A DNA stretch of 64,000 nt from Rothia mucilaginosa (GTDB taxonomy: Bacteria > Actinomycetota > Actinomycetes > Actinomycetales > Micrococcaceae): contig NZ_AP014938.1 in assembly GCF_001548235.1 (NCBI RefSeq), positions 682,001 through 746,000 of the forward strand, in the 5' to 3' direction. Every line of letters starts with the position of its first letter. Position 1 is the first letter of the stretch. A program made the position numbers and the translations under genes. A model generated the notes under the pieces. The model ran no database searches. It saw nothing but the letters and a program-made list of their open reading frames with translations, and was not told the DNA's origin. Positions 40,138-50,379 of the stretch are shown piece after piece.

Positions 40138-41076
40138 ATGCTTGCTTCAGAATCACAACAGGTCACTGCCAGCCCGAACGCTAACACCATTTTCATGGTC
40201 TGGAAGTTCAAGGAGGGCATCTCGCAGGATGCGCTCGTTGAGGGATTCCAGAACCTCTGCGGGCTCGTCATTAACCTCAACCACACCGCCGCGAACCGCT
40301 ACTCGCCCGAGAACGCCAGCATTGTGCTGGGTATCAGCCACAGCGCGTGGCTGACCCTGGATCTGCCTATGCCGCTGCCGCAGGAGCTCGTGGAGTTCGA
40401 GGAGATTAAGGGCCCCAAGCACACCGCGGTGTCCACTCCCGGTGATCTGCACTTCCACATCCGCGCGACTCAGCCGTCCGTCGCCTACGATATGGCCTCC
40501 GCTATTACTGCGGCTCTACGCGATATTGCCGAGACCGTGGATGAGGTGCACGGCTTCCGCTACTGGGACGGCCGCTCCATCATTGGTTTTGTGGACGGCA
40601 CCGAAAACCCGCAGACCCCCGCGGCACGCGAATACTTCGGCATCATCGGTGACGATGACCCCATGTACAAGGGCGGCAGCTACCAGTTCGTGCAGAAGTA
40701 CATCCACGACATGACCGCGTGGAACGCCCTGCCCGTCTCCGAGCAGGAGAAGGTCATTGGCCGCTCCAAGCACGAGGACATCGAGATGAGCGAGGACGAG
40801 AAGCCCGCCAACTCGCACTCCGCTCTTGCCAATATCGGTGACGACTTCAAGGTTATTCGCGACAACATGCCCTTCGGCACCGTGGGTAACAACGAGCTGG
40901 GCACCTACTTCATCTGCTACGCCAGCACCTTCTCGACCGTTCGGAAGATGCTCATGAACATGTTCATGGGAGTGGATGGCGCCAACTACGACCGTCTGCT
41001 GGATTTCAGCACCGCGGTGACCGGCACCCTCTTCTTCGTGCCGACCGTGGATATGCTCGGCGACTTCGCCGGCTAA
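40138..41076 (+). CDS. Dyp-type haem peroxidase
   Basis: This 312 aa dye-decolourising peroxidase has the signature GFVDGTENP (150-158) with the distal aspartate. The proximal haem histidine is probably in ANSHSA (H227), and the distal arginine in KVIRDNMPFG. It has no signal peptide or Tat motif, so it acts in the cytoplasm, perhaps inside an encapsulin shell, though no encapsulin gene is next to it. The frame opens at a TTG at 40102; the ATG at 40138 with GGTGG upstream is preferred. The end lies in a 13-bp tandem triplication. Confidence 0.9.
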   Translation: MLASESQQVTASPNANTIFMVWKFKEGISQDALVEGFQNLCGLVINLNHTAANRYSPENASIVLGISHSAWLTLDLPMPLPQELVEFEEIKGPKHTAVSTPGDLHFHIRATQPSVAYDMASAITAALRDIAETVDEVHGFRYWDGRSIIGFVDGTENPQTPAAREYFGIIGDDDPMYKGGSYQFVQKYIHDMTAWNALPVSEQEKVIGRSKHEDIEMSEDEKPANSHSALANIGDDFKVIRDNMPFGTVGNNELGTYFICYASTFSTVRKMLMNMFMGVDGANYDRLLDFSTAVTGTLFFVPTVDMLGDFAG

Positions 41077-41101
41077 CTTCGCTGGCTAACTTCGCCGACT
41101 A
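41063..41101 (+). repeat. 13-bp tandem triplication across the DyP stop codon
   Basis: ACTTCGCCGGCTA, ACTTCGCTGGCTA and ACTTCGCCGACTA follow each other directly (41063-41075, 41076-41088, 41089-41101). The stop codon TAA spans the first junction, and each unit brings a further TAA or TAG. Confidence 0.9.
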
Positions 41102-41141
41102 GGGCTAGCTAAACTCAGCCACCCTGCCTATACCCCAATCT

Positions 41142-42584
<1,443 letters not shown>

Positions 42585-42616
42585 ACCCGCTCTTCAACCC
42601 GTTTAAGGAGAACCCT

Positions 42617-43126
42617 ATGAGCATCACTCATGTTCCCGATGAGGAGCTTCTCGTCTTCGACCACGAGATCGCAGCTCCGGTCGAGGACGTCTTCGGCGCC
42701 TACCTGGACCCCGAACTGCTGGTCCGTTGGTACGGCCCTGCCGGCTGGCACGTGCGCCCCACCGACGTTGTCGTGGAGCCCGTCGTCGGCGGTCTGCAGC
42801 GCCTATCCATGATCAACGAGGTTGACCCCTCGGTGTCATGCATTTTGCAGAGCCGCTTTTTGAGCATTGAGCCGTTCAAGGAGCTCGAATACGCCGAGCA
42901 GCTTCCTGACCACCTGGGCAACCCCGGTAGCGTGCTGGTGTACCAGCGTCACCGTTTCTTCCCCGAAACCGTGATTACCGCCGACGGCGTGGGAGCCGGT
43001 ACCCGCATCGTCATTGAGATTGGCCCCATGCCCGCCTCGGTTCACGAGGAGGTGCGCACCACCTGGCGTTCGACCTTCGCCCGCCTGGATGACGTGCTCG
43101 CCGCCCGCGCACGCGGAGAGCTCTAA
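42617..43126 (+). CDS. SRPBCC (AHSA1-like) domain protein
   Basis: This 169 aa single-domain protein has the START-like fold: FDHEIAAPVEDVFGAYLDPELLVRWYGP at the N-terminus and a long C-terminal helix (VHEEVRTTWRSTFARLDDVLA). Such proteins bind hydrophobic ligands or assist Hsp90-like chaperones; the ligand here is unknown. AAGGAG lies 7 nt before the ATG. It follows tgt by 32 nt and is probably co-transcribed. Confidence 0.82.
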   Translation: MSITHVPDEELLVFDHEIAAPVEDVFGAYLDPELLVRWYGPAGWHVRPTDVVVEPVVGGLQRLSMINEVDPSVSCILQSRFLSIEPFKELEYAEQLPDHLGNPGSVLVYQRHRFFPETVITADGVGAGTRIVIEIGPMPASVHEEVRTTWRSTFARLDDVLAARARGEL

Positions 43127-43180
43127 AACCCACCGCGCAGCACTCGCTGCCGCGCCAGCGGCCTGAGGTAGCTTCGAAAC

Positions 43181-43227
43181 ACACAAGCGCCGCGTTGACG
43201 AATGATTCGTCAACGCGGCGCTTGTGT
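43181..43227. terminator. bidirectional terminator, 19-bp perfect stem
   Basis: ACAAGCGCCGCGTTGACGA pairs with TCGTCAACGCGGCGCTTGT around loop ATGAT, followed by GTTT on both strands. It serves tgt-SRPBCC and the convergent lipoprotein gene. Confidence 0.9.
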
Positions 43228-43261
43228 TTAAGACCTGTGCCTGTGGAGTGTGAGCCGTGAA

Positions 43262-43978
43262 CTAGTTGGTCAGCTTCACGGTAATGACGGTGCTGCCACC
43301 ATCCAGGGACACGCACTCGGGGGTCGCACGATCCGCGCCGTCACCCGGCTTCCAGTAGCAGCGCGCCGACATGACGGTACGCTCACCATTCGCCTTATCG
43401 GTCACCTCGGCGGGGTTCTGCACCACAAACTGGCGGATCAGCTCACGCGCAAACAGGCAATCCACCGCGCCGGAGGTCACCTGAACCGTAGCGTTGTGCT
43501 TCAGGTAGCCGGTAGCGTCCATGCTGCCGCAGCTACCGCCCGCAGACTGAACATCCGAGCTGGACAGGCTCGCAGTGCTCGACGCCTTCGCCACAGCGCT
43601 CGCCGAAGTATTCGCCTTAGCCGATGCGGAGGAGCTCGCCGCCGCGCTCGCCTGAGCAGTCGTTGCCGGGCTTGCGGTGGTGATGGTTCCTGGGCTCACG
43701 GTAGCCGCCGCGGTAGGGGTGTGCACAGTACCGGCAGTCGGGGTGCTTTCAGTGACCGTTGCGGTGCGGGTGGGCGAAGGGGTCGCCTTCGCGCTCGTAG
43801 CGCTGGGGCTAGGGACTACGGTGGCGCTCGGGGAGGCGGTGGTAGTGCCTCCGGAGCATGCCGACAGCGCCAGCAGCAGCGTGGCACCGAGCGCTACGGG
43901 GCTGTAGCGCTTAGCGGTGCGGAGCGTAGAACGAGTCTGGGTAGAAGTCTGGTTAGAATGCTTCTGTGCCGGATGCAT
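43262..43978 (-). CDS. lipoprotein with Thr/Ser/Ala-rich stalk and small cysteine domain (paralogue 1)
   Basis: This 238 aa protein has a signal peptide ending in lipobox LALSAC (cysteine 41). A Thr/Ser/Ala/Pro-rich stalk runs to about residue 145. The C-terminal domain of about 90 residues has four cysteines in the order SCGS, VDC, RCYWKP, PEC, with GYLKHNATV and SGAVDC as landmarks. The same domain occurs in the next gene. No known family recognised; surface display on a wall-spanning stalk is inferred. The ATG has GAAAGG at good spacing. Confidence 0.78.
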   Translation of the reverse strand: MHPAQKHSNQTSTQTRSTLRTAKRYSPVALGATLLLALSACSGGTTTASPSATVVPSPSATSAKATPSPTRTATVTESTPTAGTVHTPTAAATVSPGTITTASPATTAQASAAASSSASAKANTSASAVAKASSTASLSSSDVQSAGGSCGSMDATGYLKHNATVQVTSGAVDCLFARELIRQFVVQNPAEVTDKANGERTVMSARCYWKPGDGADRATPECVSLDGGSTVITVKLTN

Positions 43979-44126
43979 GGTGACCTTTCTGCGTCATTGG
44001 TTCGGGTTCCTCAACAGTATTCTAAAGACGCTACCTGTGAGCTAGCTATACGGCATCTGAGGAACCCGCAGGGTGCCCCCTCTAGGGCCCAATGGGAAAG
44101 GGACACAGCGGGCAGAACCCAATAAG

Positions 44127-44156
44127 AGGGGCTCCCCGGCATCGCGGGGAGTCCCT
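44127..44156 (-). terminator. terminator of the second lipoprotein gene
   Basis: The stem AGGGGCTCCCCG / CGGGGAGTCCCT (one mismatch) has a six-base loop and lies about 60 nt after the stop on the minus strand. The T-tract is short. Confidence 0.6.
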
Positions 44157-44217
44157 CCTTAGCTATTTGCCGCTCAATGACAACTCATTGGCAGCTCATT
44201 GCCTCTGGTGCGGGCGC

Positions 44218-45333
44218 TTAGCCTTCGTGCCTGCCACGCACCGTAATAGTGCGGCCGTTTCCGTCATGGCAGGTAATCGAGCCAGCCTCAATCTCGCCGA
44301 AGCAGGTCAGCTGCTTGCCCTCAGCGGCGGGCACCGTCACCACATCCAGGGCGTGCATGATTTTCGTGTTTGCGGTGTTGGTTTCCGCGTGCAGAGCCGA
44401 GGACTCATTCACGGTATTCACCTCGCTGGCGCCGGTCAGGAAGTTCATGCGAGTCACCTCCACCGGGCCGGCAAAAGTACGACCGACCGCACCGTTACCG
44501 TCGCCGGTCTGCTCGCCGGTGCGGCGCTCGCACACCAGGGTTCCGTCCGCGGGGTTCAGCTCGCAGAGGGTGCGCTCGTCCTCGCTCTTGAAACGGTAGT
44601 AGCCGGCGCCGGAATCGTAGTAGGAGGGCTCCATGAGGAAGGGAATCTGAGGAGCATCCGGATTGTCCAGGCGAGCCACAAAGGCGACGTCCTCATCAAT
44701 GGTGCATTCGGGGGCGGCGCGATCCTCGCGACGGTTCTCAGCCATATCGGACGGCGGGTTCCAGTAGCAGGTGGCGTCCTGAACCTTCGCAACCTTGTGC
44801 TGGGTCGTGTTGTCGTCGGCACGCGGGGTGGTGACGTACTCGGTCAGCACATCCAGGGCGTGGGCGCAGTCCACGGTACCGCGCAGCACCATGATTTCCG
44901 CACCGGTCTTCAGGTAGCCCTTGCGGCCAATGTGTCCACAACGCTCACCGGCGGAGGCGCGCTCAGCCTCCACCTTTTCGGGTGCGCGGGGTGTCGCAGC
45001 GGCAGTGGGGTTTGCGACCGCCGCCGTTTCCTTCGCTTCAGCGGGTGCCGAGGATTCGGATGCCTTCGCCTCGGCGCTCTCTGCGGGGGCTGACACCCGG
45101 GTCTCGGTGACGGTCGGCTCGGTCTTCTTCGTTGGCGACGCCGTGGAGGAAGGGAGCGGGTACTTCGAGTGGTTAGCCGTGTTGGAGGGGCTGGGGGTCG
45201 ACGAGGAGTTTTCGCTCTGAGAACCGCCAAAGCAGCCGGTCAGGGCGAGGAGAAGGGCGGCGGCGCATCCGGTGGCGCGCATCGTGCGGCGACCCCAGCC
45301 GACGGAGCCTGCCTGAGTGTGGTGAAACGGCAT
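44218..45333 (-). CDS. lipoprotein with stalk and cysteine domain (paralogue 2), C-terminal extension
   Basis: This 371 aa protein has a lipobox ALTGC (cysteine 34). A Ser/Thr/Pro/Ala/Glu-rich stalk runs to about 130. A cysteine domain at about 131-225 (RCGH, GYLKTGAEI, RGTVDC, TCYWNP, PEC) is clearly paralogous to the neighbouring gene. A unique C-terminal part (about 226-371) has four more cysteines in pairs (CELNPADGTLVCE; CFGEIEAGSITCHDG), each in a two-strand hairpin pattern. The ATG at 45333 has GGGAGAG upstream. Function unknown. The two genes share strand and origin. Confidence 0.78.
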   Translation of the reverse strand: MPFHHTQAGSVGWGRRTMRATGCAAALLLALTGCFGGSQSENSSSTPSPSNTANHSKYPLPSSTASPTKKTEPTVTETRVSAPAESAEAKASESSAPAEAKETAAVANPTAAATPRAPEKVEAERASAGERCGHIGRKGYLKTGAEIMVLRGTVDCAHALDVLTEYVTTPRADDNTTQHKVAKVQDATCYWNPPSDMAENRREDRAAPECTIDEDVAFVARLDNPDAPQIPFLMEPSYYDSGAGYYRFKSEDERTLCELNPADGTLVCERRTGEQTGDGNGAVGRTFAGPVEVTRMNFLTGASEVNTVNESSALHAETNTANTKIMHALDVVTVPAAEGKQLTCFGEIEAGSITCHDGNGRTITVRGRHEG

Positions 45334-45434
45334 TGTTATCTCTCCCGGGAATGAACCTTTTGCACCCTTTGCAGAAGGTATTTAAAGCATACGCTTACCC
45401 CCGTTCAATACCGTTTTATTACAGCGGAGCGCCC

Positions 45435-45944
45435 CTACTTCTGCGGCAGGTAGGAGCTCAGCAGATCACGCTGCTCGGGGGTCAGTCGAGTCAGTCGCCC
45501 CGCAACCGAGTCCCAGAACGCCAGCACGGTAAAGGCACGCACGCATTCACGATGGTCCACCGGGGAGAGAATCGAGTAGCCAATACGCACGGATGCGGCG
45601 CTGACCTTCTCCACGCTCAAGCGCACCGGCACGGGCTCGCCGGTGTAGGGCAGCTGAGCCAGGTAGCGGATGCCGTGCTCGGCAATGAGCGCCTGCACGC
45701 CCTCGGCAACCAGGTCGAACAGCGGAATCGGAGGCTGCGGTGCCACGGTCGGCTTCTGCCCGGAGGACGGCGGTGGGCCGAAGAGCGCTACACGGGCTTC
45801 TTCCATGACCGAGAGGATAGCAACGTTGTTGACGTGCCCGTAGGCGTCCATATCACCCCAGCGGGCGGGCACGTGCACCAGCAGTTCGGTGGTACCGGCC
45901 TCAGAGGCGGGGTTCTGTTCGCGGTTCTTTTCATGGTTTTGCAT
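45435..45944 (-). CDS. acyl-CoA thioesterase, 4-hydroxybenzoyl-CoA type hotdog fold
   Basis: This protein of about 169 aa has the hotdog-fold motif VPARWGDMDAYGHVNNVAILSVMEEAR, with the catalytic-type aspartate and the HVNN turn, as in YbgC/FadM enzymes. It hydrolyses an acyl-CoA to free acid; the chain is unknown. The frame opens at 46019, but the ATG at 45944 fits the family, and TAGAGT lies 7 nt before it with no Shine-Dalgarno, so a leaderless start is plausible. Confidence 0.85.
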   Translation of the reverse strand: MQNHEKNREQNPASEAGTTELLVHVPARWGDMDAYGHVNNVAILSVMEEARVALFGPPPSSGQKPTVAPQPPIPLFDLVAEGVQALIAEHGIRYLAQLPYTGEPVPVRLSVEKVSAASVRIGYSILSPVDHRECVRAFTVLAFWDSVAGRLTRLTPEQRDLLSSYLPQK

Positions 45945-46312
45945 GGTTTTAACTCTACTCGCCCCGCACCACGAGTCGGCCATTCGCACAGACTCGCAAC
46001 ATAAAACAAATGAACACATTATCTAGGATTAATGCTCTAAAAATATGTTCAGAAATTAAAGCGATGAGGCTCGAAAGCTACGATGCTTTCGAGCCTCATC
46101 CAACACACAGACATTTGAACGCATACAAGATCATACGGTTCACTGTCTATGATAGACCCGCCCTGAGGACCAATGGTATTTTTACGGTTTTATTACGGGG
46201 AATTCCAGAAATTTTCCGTATTTTTCGTTTATTACCTTCTTGGAGTTTGGAGTCTCTGCAGGCCCCAACACAGCCCTCCGAGGAGCTACAGAATCCGAGG
46301 AGCCACAGAACC
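45945..46312. other. intergenic region with 16-bp hairpin
   Basis: About 370 nt without a supported gene, AT-rich in 46005-46060 and 46170-46240. It contains the hairpin at 46063-46100. A frame of more than 600 codons on the plus strand begins here but runs antisense through the permease gene and is a shadow. Confidence 0.4.
46063..46100 (-). terminator. perfect 16-bp hairpin, probable terminator of the first permease gene
   Basis: GATGAGGCTCGAAAGC pairs with GCTTTCGAGCCTCATC around TACGAT. On the minus strand GCTTTAATTT follows. It is 213 nt from the permease stop, so the assignment is not certain. Confidence 0.55.
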
Positions 46313-47818
46313 TTAACGGCCCAGCTTTGCCGCGGTCTCCAAGGCATGATCAGCCTCGTACTTCATGGCGTCATACTCGGCAGTTGCCTGCTGAGCCTCC
46401 ACGAAGGTCTGTTCGTCAATCACGTGAGTGTGTCGAATACGAGCAAAGTACAGCAGGCTCAGCACCACAAAGTAGCCCACGCCCACAATTGCCGGAACCA
46501 TGGAACCGCGCACCATGAAGAGCGCAACCCACACCGCGAAGAGCAGCAGAACGCCGACCGCGGCGGTGAACTGGCCACCCCACAGGCGGAAACCGCCCGT
46601 TGCCGGCTCAACACGCTTGTACACGATGTAGGCGAACAGAATCAGAACCCACACGGTCAACGCGCACACCATAATCACGAAAATCATGGAGAGGAACGCT
46701 TCCTTCGGGCTGTACAGCGCCAGCAGAATAGCGATTACCATGCCGCTGGTCGACAGCCATACCGCACGAGCCGGAACGCCAGCGCGGTTCACCTGAGCCA
46801 GCTGGCGAGGCGCCATGCCGTCAGCCGCCAGGGAGTGCAACAGACGCGCACCCGCGTACAGGTTCGCGTTCGCACTCGACAGCGCCGCAATCAGCACCAC
46901 AAAGTTCACGAAGTGCGCCACGCCGTGCACGCCCAGCTGCTCAAAGACCAGAACGAACGGGGACGCCTCCACAGCGTCGCCCAGACCGGACGCCGAACGC
47001 CACGGAATAACAGCTACAACAATCAGAACCGCCAGCACGTAGAAGGTCGCCAGGCGAATCATCATCGCCTTCGCCGAGGAACGCACCGAACGGGAGGGGT
47101 CCTTCGCCTCCGCAGCGGAAATCGAGATCATCTCAATACCGCCGAAGGAGAACATCACAACAGCCAGCGACAGCCACACAGACTGCGGGCCGTTCGGCAT
47201 GAAACCGCCGTCGTTGAAGAGGTTTGCGGTACCCACCGCAGCGTGACCGGGCAGACCGAAGAAAATCAGGCACAGGCCCACCAGCAGGAAGGCAACAATC
47301 GAAATGACCTTAATCGAAGACAGGAAGAACTCCAGCATGCCGAAAGACTTCACACTCGTCAGGTTCAGCACAATCAGCGCCACACCAAACACGGCGATAC
47401 CGACCCACAGGGGCAGCTGCGGCCACCAATAATTCAGGTAGGTCGCCACCGACACCAGCTCAACACCGGCAATCAGAACGGTCGCCGTCCAGTAGGCGAT
47501 GCGAGTCAAAAAGCCCGCGAAGGGGCCCAGGTAGCGGGTAGCGATAGTACCGAAACCGCCACGGACAGGGTAGCGAACCGCCATTTCGCCGGTTGCCGCA
47601 CCAATCACCGAAGCGAGCGCAGAACCAATAGCGTAGGTAAGAATGACCGCAGGACCAGCCATCGCAATGGCGGTGCCCGAACCCAAGAAGAGGCCCGTAC
47701 CGAGCGCGGAACCCATCACGATCATGGTCATCTGTCCGTGGGACAGGGAACGCTTCAGGGTGCGCGATCCGGCGGTCCCCGCTGCAGCGTGGCTGCGGGT
47801 ATCGTCGTTGTGGGACAC
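46313..47818 (-). CDS. amino acid permease, APC superfamily (paralogue 1)
   Basis: This 501 aa protein has about 12 transmembrane segments. The AAT-type N-terminal mark is LSHGQMTMIVMGSALGTGLFLGSG. EMAVRYPVRGGFGTIATRYLGPFAGF and FSFGGIEMISISAAEAKDP are typical of the GABA/lysine/aromatic amino-acid permease group. It would import an amino acid with protons; the substrate is not predictable. The start is GTG at 47818 with GGAAGG. It is a close paralogue of the next gene. Confidence 0.88.
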   Translation of the reverse strand: MSHNDDTRSHAAAGTAGSRTLKRSLSHGQMTMIVMGSALGTGLFLGSGTAIAMAGPAVILTYAIGSALASVIGAATGEMAVRYPVRGGFGTIATRYLGPFAGFLTRIAYWTATVLIAGVELVSVATYLNYWWPQLPLWVGIAVFGVALIVLNLTSVKSFGMLEFFLSSIKVISIVAFLLVGLCLIFFGLPGHAAVGTANLFNDGGFMPNGPQSVWLSLAVVMFSFGGIEMISISAAEAKDPSRSVRSSAKAMMIRLATFYVLAVLIVVAVIPWRSASGLGDAVEASPFVLVFEQLGVHGVAHFVNFVVLIAALSSANANLYAGARLLHSLAADGMAPRQLAQVNRAGVPARAVWLSTSGMVIAILLALYSPKEAFLSMIFVIMVCALTVWVLILFAYIVYKRVEPATGGFRLWGGQFTAAVGVLLLFAVWVALFMVRGSMVPAIVGVGYFVVLSLLYFARIRHTHVIDEQTFVEAQQATAEYDAMKYEADHALETAAKLGR

Positions 47819-47978
47819 GAAGGTGCCTTCCGTCAGTACGCCTTAGGGGCGTGATGTGCAATGTGTGCTCGCACCCGGCTGCTGCGGCTTCTAGCCTTGT
47901 TGACGGGTACGAATAGTTAACTATTCTACGGGCACACTCACGCCGCTCAGAACGGCGTCATCTAGGGCACAAAAGCGA

Positions 47979-48015
47979 AAGGCACCGAACGGGGTGCTCC
48001 CCCATCCGGTGCCTT
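47979..48015 (-). terminator. terminator of the second permease gene
   Basis: On the minus strand AAGGCACCG and CGGTGCCTT form the outer stem with an inner GGGG/CCCC pairing, followed by TCGCTTTTG. It lies about 35 nt after the stop. Confidence 0.75.
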
Positions 48016-48048
48016 GTATGTTTTAGCCTTGTGAGGCTTTCACGCTAT

Positions 48049-49500
48049 TTAGTGCTGTGCCGCGCTGGTGTCTTCGTCGGCGTGCATAGCGTCCAGGTCG
48101 GGGCGCTCATAGCCGCCCTGAACCTTCGAGGAGATGGCGTAGCCGATAGAAATCAGCACGAAGAAGACGATGCCGACCATGATGGATTCCTGAACACCCG
48201 AGCCGGGCAGCATGAACATTGCCGCCAGGGTCGCCAGAACACCCGCCAGAGCCAGGCCTGCGGTGACGCGGCCACCCAGCACGGTGAAGGAGGAGGCGTT
48301 CTTCTGGTCCTTCTTGTACGCCTGGTAGGTCAGCAGAATCATGACCCACACAATCAGGATGCACAGGGTCACCAGTGCCATGAGCAGGGCAAAGATGTCG
48401 CCAATCTTGGCAACGGCCATCACGGTCGCCACGACAACGCCGGTGAAGGAGATGAGCAGAGCCACGACCGGCACGCCGCGCGAGGAGGTGCGTGCAGCCA
48501 CTGCGGGAGCCATGCGGTCAGAGCCCAGGGCGTGCAGCAGGCGGGTTGCCGCGTACAGGGAGGCGTTAGCGCCCGAGAGCGCAGCAACGAGCACGACGAA
48601 GTTCATGATGTCCGCTGCGAAGGGGATGCCCAGTTCAGAGAAGACGAGCACGAACGGCGACTCGGTCAGCTCCGAGTTCTGTGCGGCGGTCTGCCAGGGC
48701 ACCAGGCACAGAATAATTGCCATGGACACCACGTAGAAGGTGGACAGGCGCCAAATCATTGCCTTCACGCTGGTTGCCACCGAGCGTGCCGGGTCTTTCG
48801 CCTCCGCTGCGGAGAGAGAAATCATTTCCACACCGCCGAAGGAGAACATGACAACAGCCATCGAAATCCAGATGGATGCCGGGCCGTTGGGCAGGAAGCC
48901 GCCGTCGTTCACGAGGTTTGCGGTACCCGCCGCGGCGTGACCGGGCAGACCCACGAACACCAGCAGTACACCAATCACCATGAACACGATGACGGCAGAA
49001 ACCTTAATCGAAGAGAGCAGGAACTCCAGGGCGCCGAAGGACTTCACGCTCACCAGGTTCAGCGCCAGAATAATTGCGCCGAAGAGAGCGACGAACACAG
49101 CCAGGGGAACGTCCGGGAACCAGTACGCCATGTAGTGACCAACCGCCACCAGCTCAGCGCCAGCCAGCGGCACGGTGCATGCCCAATACGCCCAGCGAGT
49201 CAGGTAGCCGCTAAAGGGGTTCAGGTATCGGCTCGCAATGGTGCCGAAACCGCCCTGGACGGGGTGACGCACGGACATTTCGCCCGCGCACGCAGCAATG
49301 GTTGCCGCAATCATCGCACCAATAGCGTAAGAGATGATTGCGCCGGGGCCCGCAATTTTAATGGCGGAGGAGGAGCCCAGGAACAGGCCCGTACCCAGCG
49401 CCAAGCCCATTGCAATCATGGTCAACTGGCCGTGGGAGAGGGAACGATTCAACGAGTCGTTCTTCGACTGCTCGGGGGTGTTCCCCTGCAGTTTAGACAT
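48049..49500 (-). CDS. amino acid permease, APC superfamily (paralogue 2)
   Basis: This 483 aa membrane transporter of about 12 segments is closely related to its downstream neighbour along its whole length: LSHGQLTMIAMGLALGTGLFLGSS, EMSVRHPVQGGFGTIASRYLNPFSGYLTR (read in parts) and FSFGGVEMISLSAAEAKDP. The two arose by tandem duplication. The ATG at 49500 has AAAGAG upstream. They have separate terminators, so they may be regulated apart. Confidence 0.88.
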   Translation of the reverse strand: MSKLQGNTPEQSKNDSLNRSLSHGQLTMIAMGLALGTGLFLGSSSAIKIAGPGAIISYAIGAMIAATIAACAGEMSVRHPVQGGFGTIASRYLNPFSGYLTRWAYWACTVPLAGAELVAVGHYMAYWFPDVPLAVFVALFGAIILALNLVSVKSFGALEFLLSSIKVSAVIVFMVIGVLLVFVGLPGHAAAGTANLVNDGGFLPNGPASIWISMAVVMFSFGGVEMISLSAAEAKDPARSVATSVKAMIWRLSTFYVVSMAIILCLVPWQTAAQNSELTESPFVLVFSELGIPFAADIMNFVVLVAALSGANASLYAATRLLHALGSDRMAPAVAARTSSRGVPVVALLISFTGVVVATVMAVAKIGDIFALLMALVTLCILIVWVMILLTYQAYKKDQKNASSFTVLGGRVTAGLALAGVLATLAAMFMLPGSGVQESIMVGIVFFVLISIGYAISSKVQGGYERPDLDAMHADEDTSAAQH

Positions 49501-49607
49501 AACGTATCTCTTTCTTAGACATGCTGTGTATTGAACAAAGCTGAAATGGCAACGCCGCCCAGGCGTTAGGCCGGGCGGCTGTGCACATCAGCTGTAAGGA
49601 GGTTAGC

Positions 49608-50336
49608 TTATGCCACGTACTCGAGTTCGTGACGCTTGAACCAACCAATAATCGGGTAGCTGATCGGCATGAGGAGCACCTCGACCAGGCACTTGTAGAT
49701 ATAGCCGATCAGTACGTAGTTGATGAATGCTTCCACGGTGTCGATACCGAGCACCGGTGCCGCAATGGAGCAGAAGATGAGGGTATCAAGCAGCTCACCG
49801 ACCAGGGTGGAGACAATCATGCGCAGCCACAGGAAACGGCCCTTGCTTGCCTTCTTCATCGCGACCATGACCCAGGCGTTCAGGGTCTGGCCGAAGAGGT
49901 AACCGAGCAGGGAGCCCACAAAAATCTGCCAGACCGGGCCGAGAACCTGCGCGAATGCCTCCTGGCCGGTGTAGAAGCTCGCAGCGGGCAGGTGCACAAT
50001 CAGCAGGAAGCACAGGGCCGCAAAAGCAGCCGAGCCGAAGGACGCCACAATGGCGCGGCGGGCACGCTTGAAGCCGTACACCTCAGAAAGAAGGTCGCCA
50101 ATCACGTAGGCGAGCGGGAAGAGGAAGAAACCACCGTCGGTGACGATGGTCGAGCCAATCAGGGGCAACTCGAAGGGTAGCGGACCGAACTCCACACCCT
50201 TGGTTGCACCAATATTCGAAATGATCAGGATGACGCAGGATGCGCCCAGCAGCAGATCAAAGTAGCCGCGGCGACCAGCCCAGGGCACCTTGACGGTGCT
50301 CGTCTGAGCTTTAGATTCGCTAACGGGTTTAGCCAT
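49608..50336 (-). CDS. yhhQ: queuosine precursor transporter, YhhQ/VUT family
   Basis: This 242 aa inner-membrane protein has about six hydrophobic segments and the family marks ISNIGATKGVEFGP, GGFFLFPLAYVIGDLLSEVYGFKRAR and VGSLLGYLFGQTLNAWVM. YhhQ imports preQ0/preQ1-type precursors for queuosine. The ATG at 50336 has GGGGAAAG upstream; the frame opens at 50360. It pairs functionally with tgt in this window, and no preQ synthesis gene is present here. A structured leader candidate lies upstream (50380-50460). Confidence 0.88.
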   Translation of the reverse strand: MAKPVSESKAQTSTVKVPWAGRRGYFDLLLGASCVILIISNIGATKGVEFGPLPFELPLIGSTIVTDGGFFLFPLAYVIGDLLSEVYGFKRARRAIVASFGSAAFAALCFLLIVHLPAASFYTGQEAFAQVLGPVWQIFVGSLLGYLFGQTLNAWVMVAMKKASKGRFLWLRMIVSTLVGELLDTLIFCSIAAPVLGIDTVEAFINYVLIGYIYKCLVEVLLMPISYPIIGWFKRHELEYVA

Positions 50337-50379
50337 TACTTTCCCCAAGTCTTTCTTCATGCGATGTGTTTCTTCACGT

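Noticed and set aside
46010..49518. Two long plus-strand frames (614 and 495 codons) rich in His, Gln and Arg
   Set aside because: They are antisense to the two permease genes; their composition is what GC-rich membrane-protein genes give on the opposite strand.
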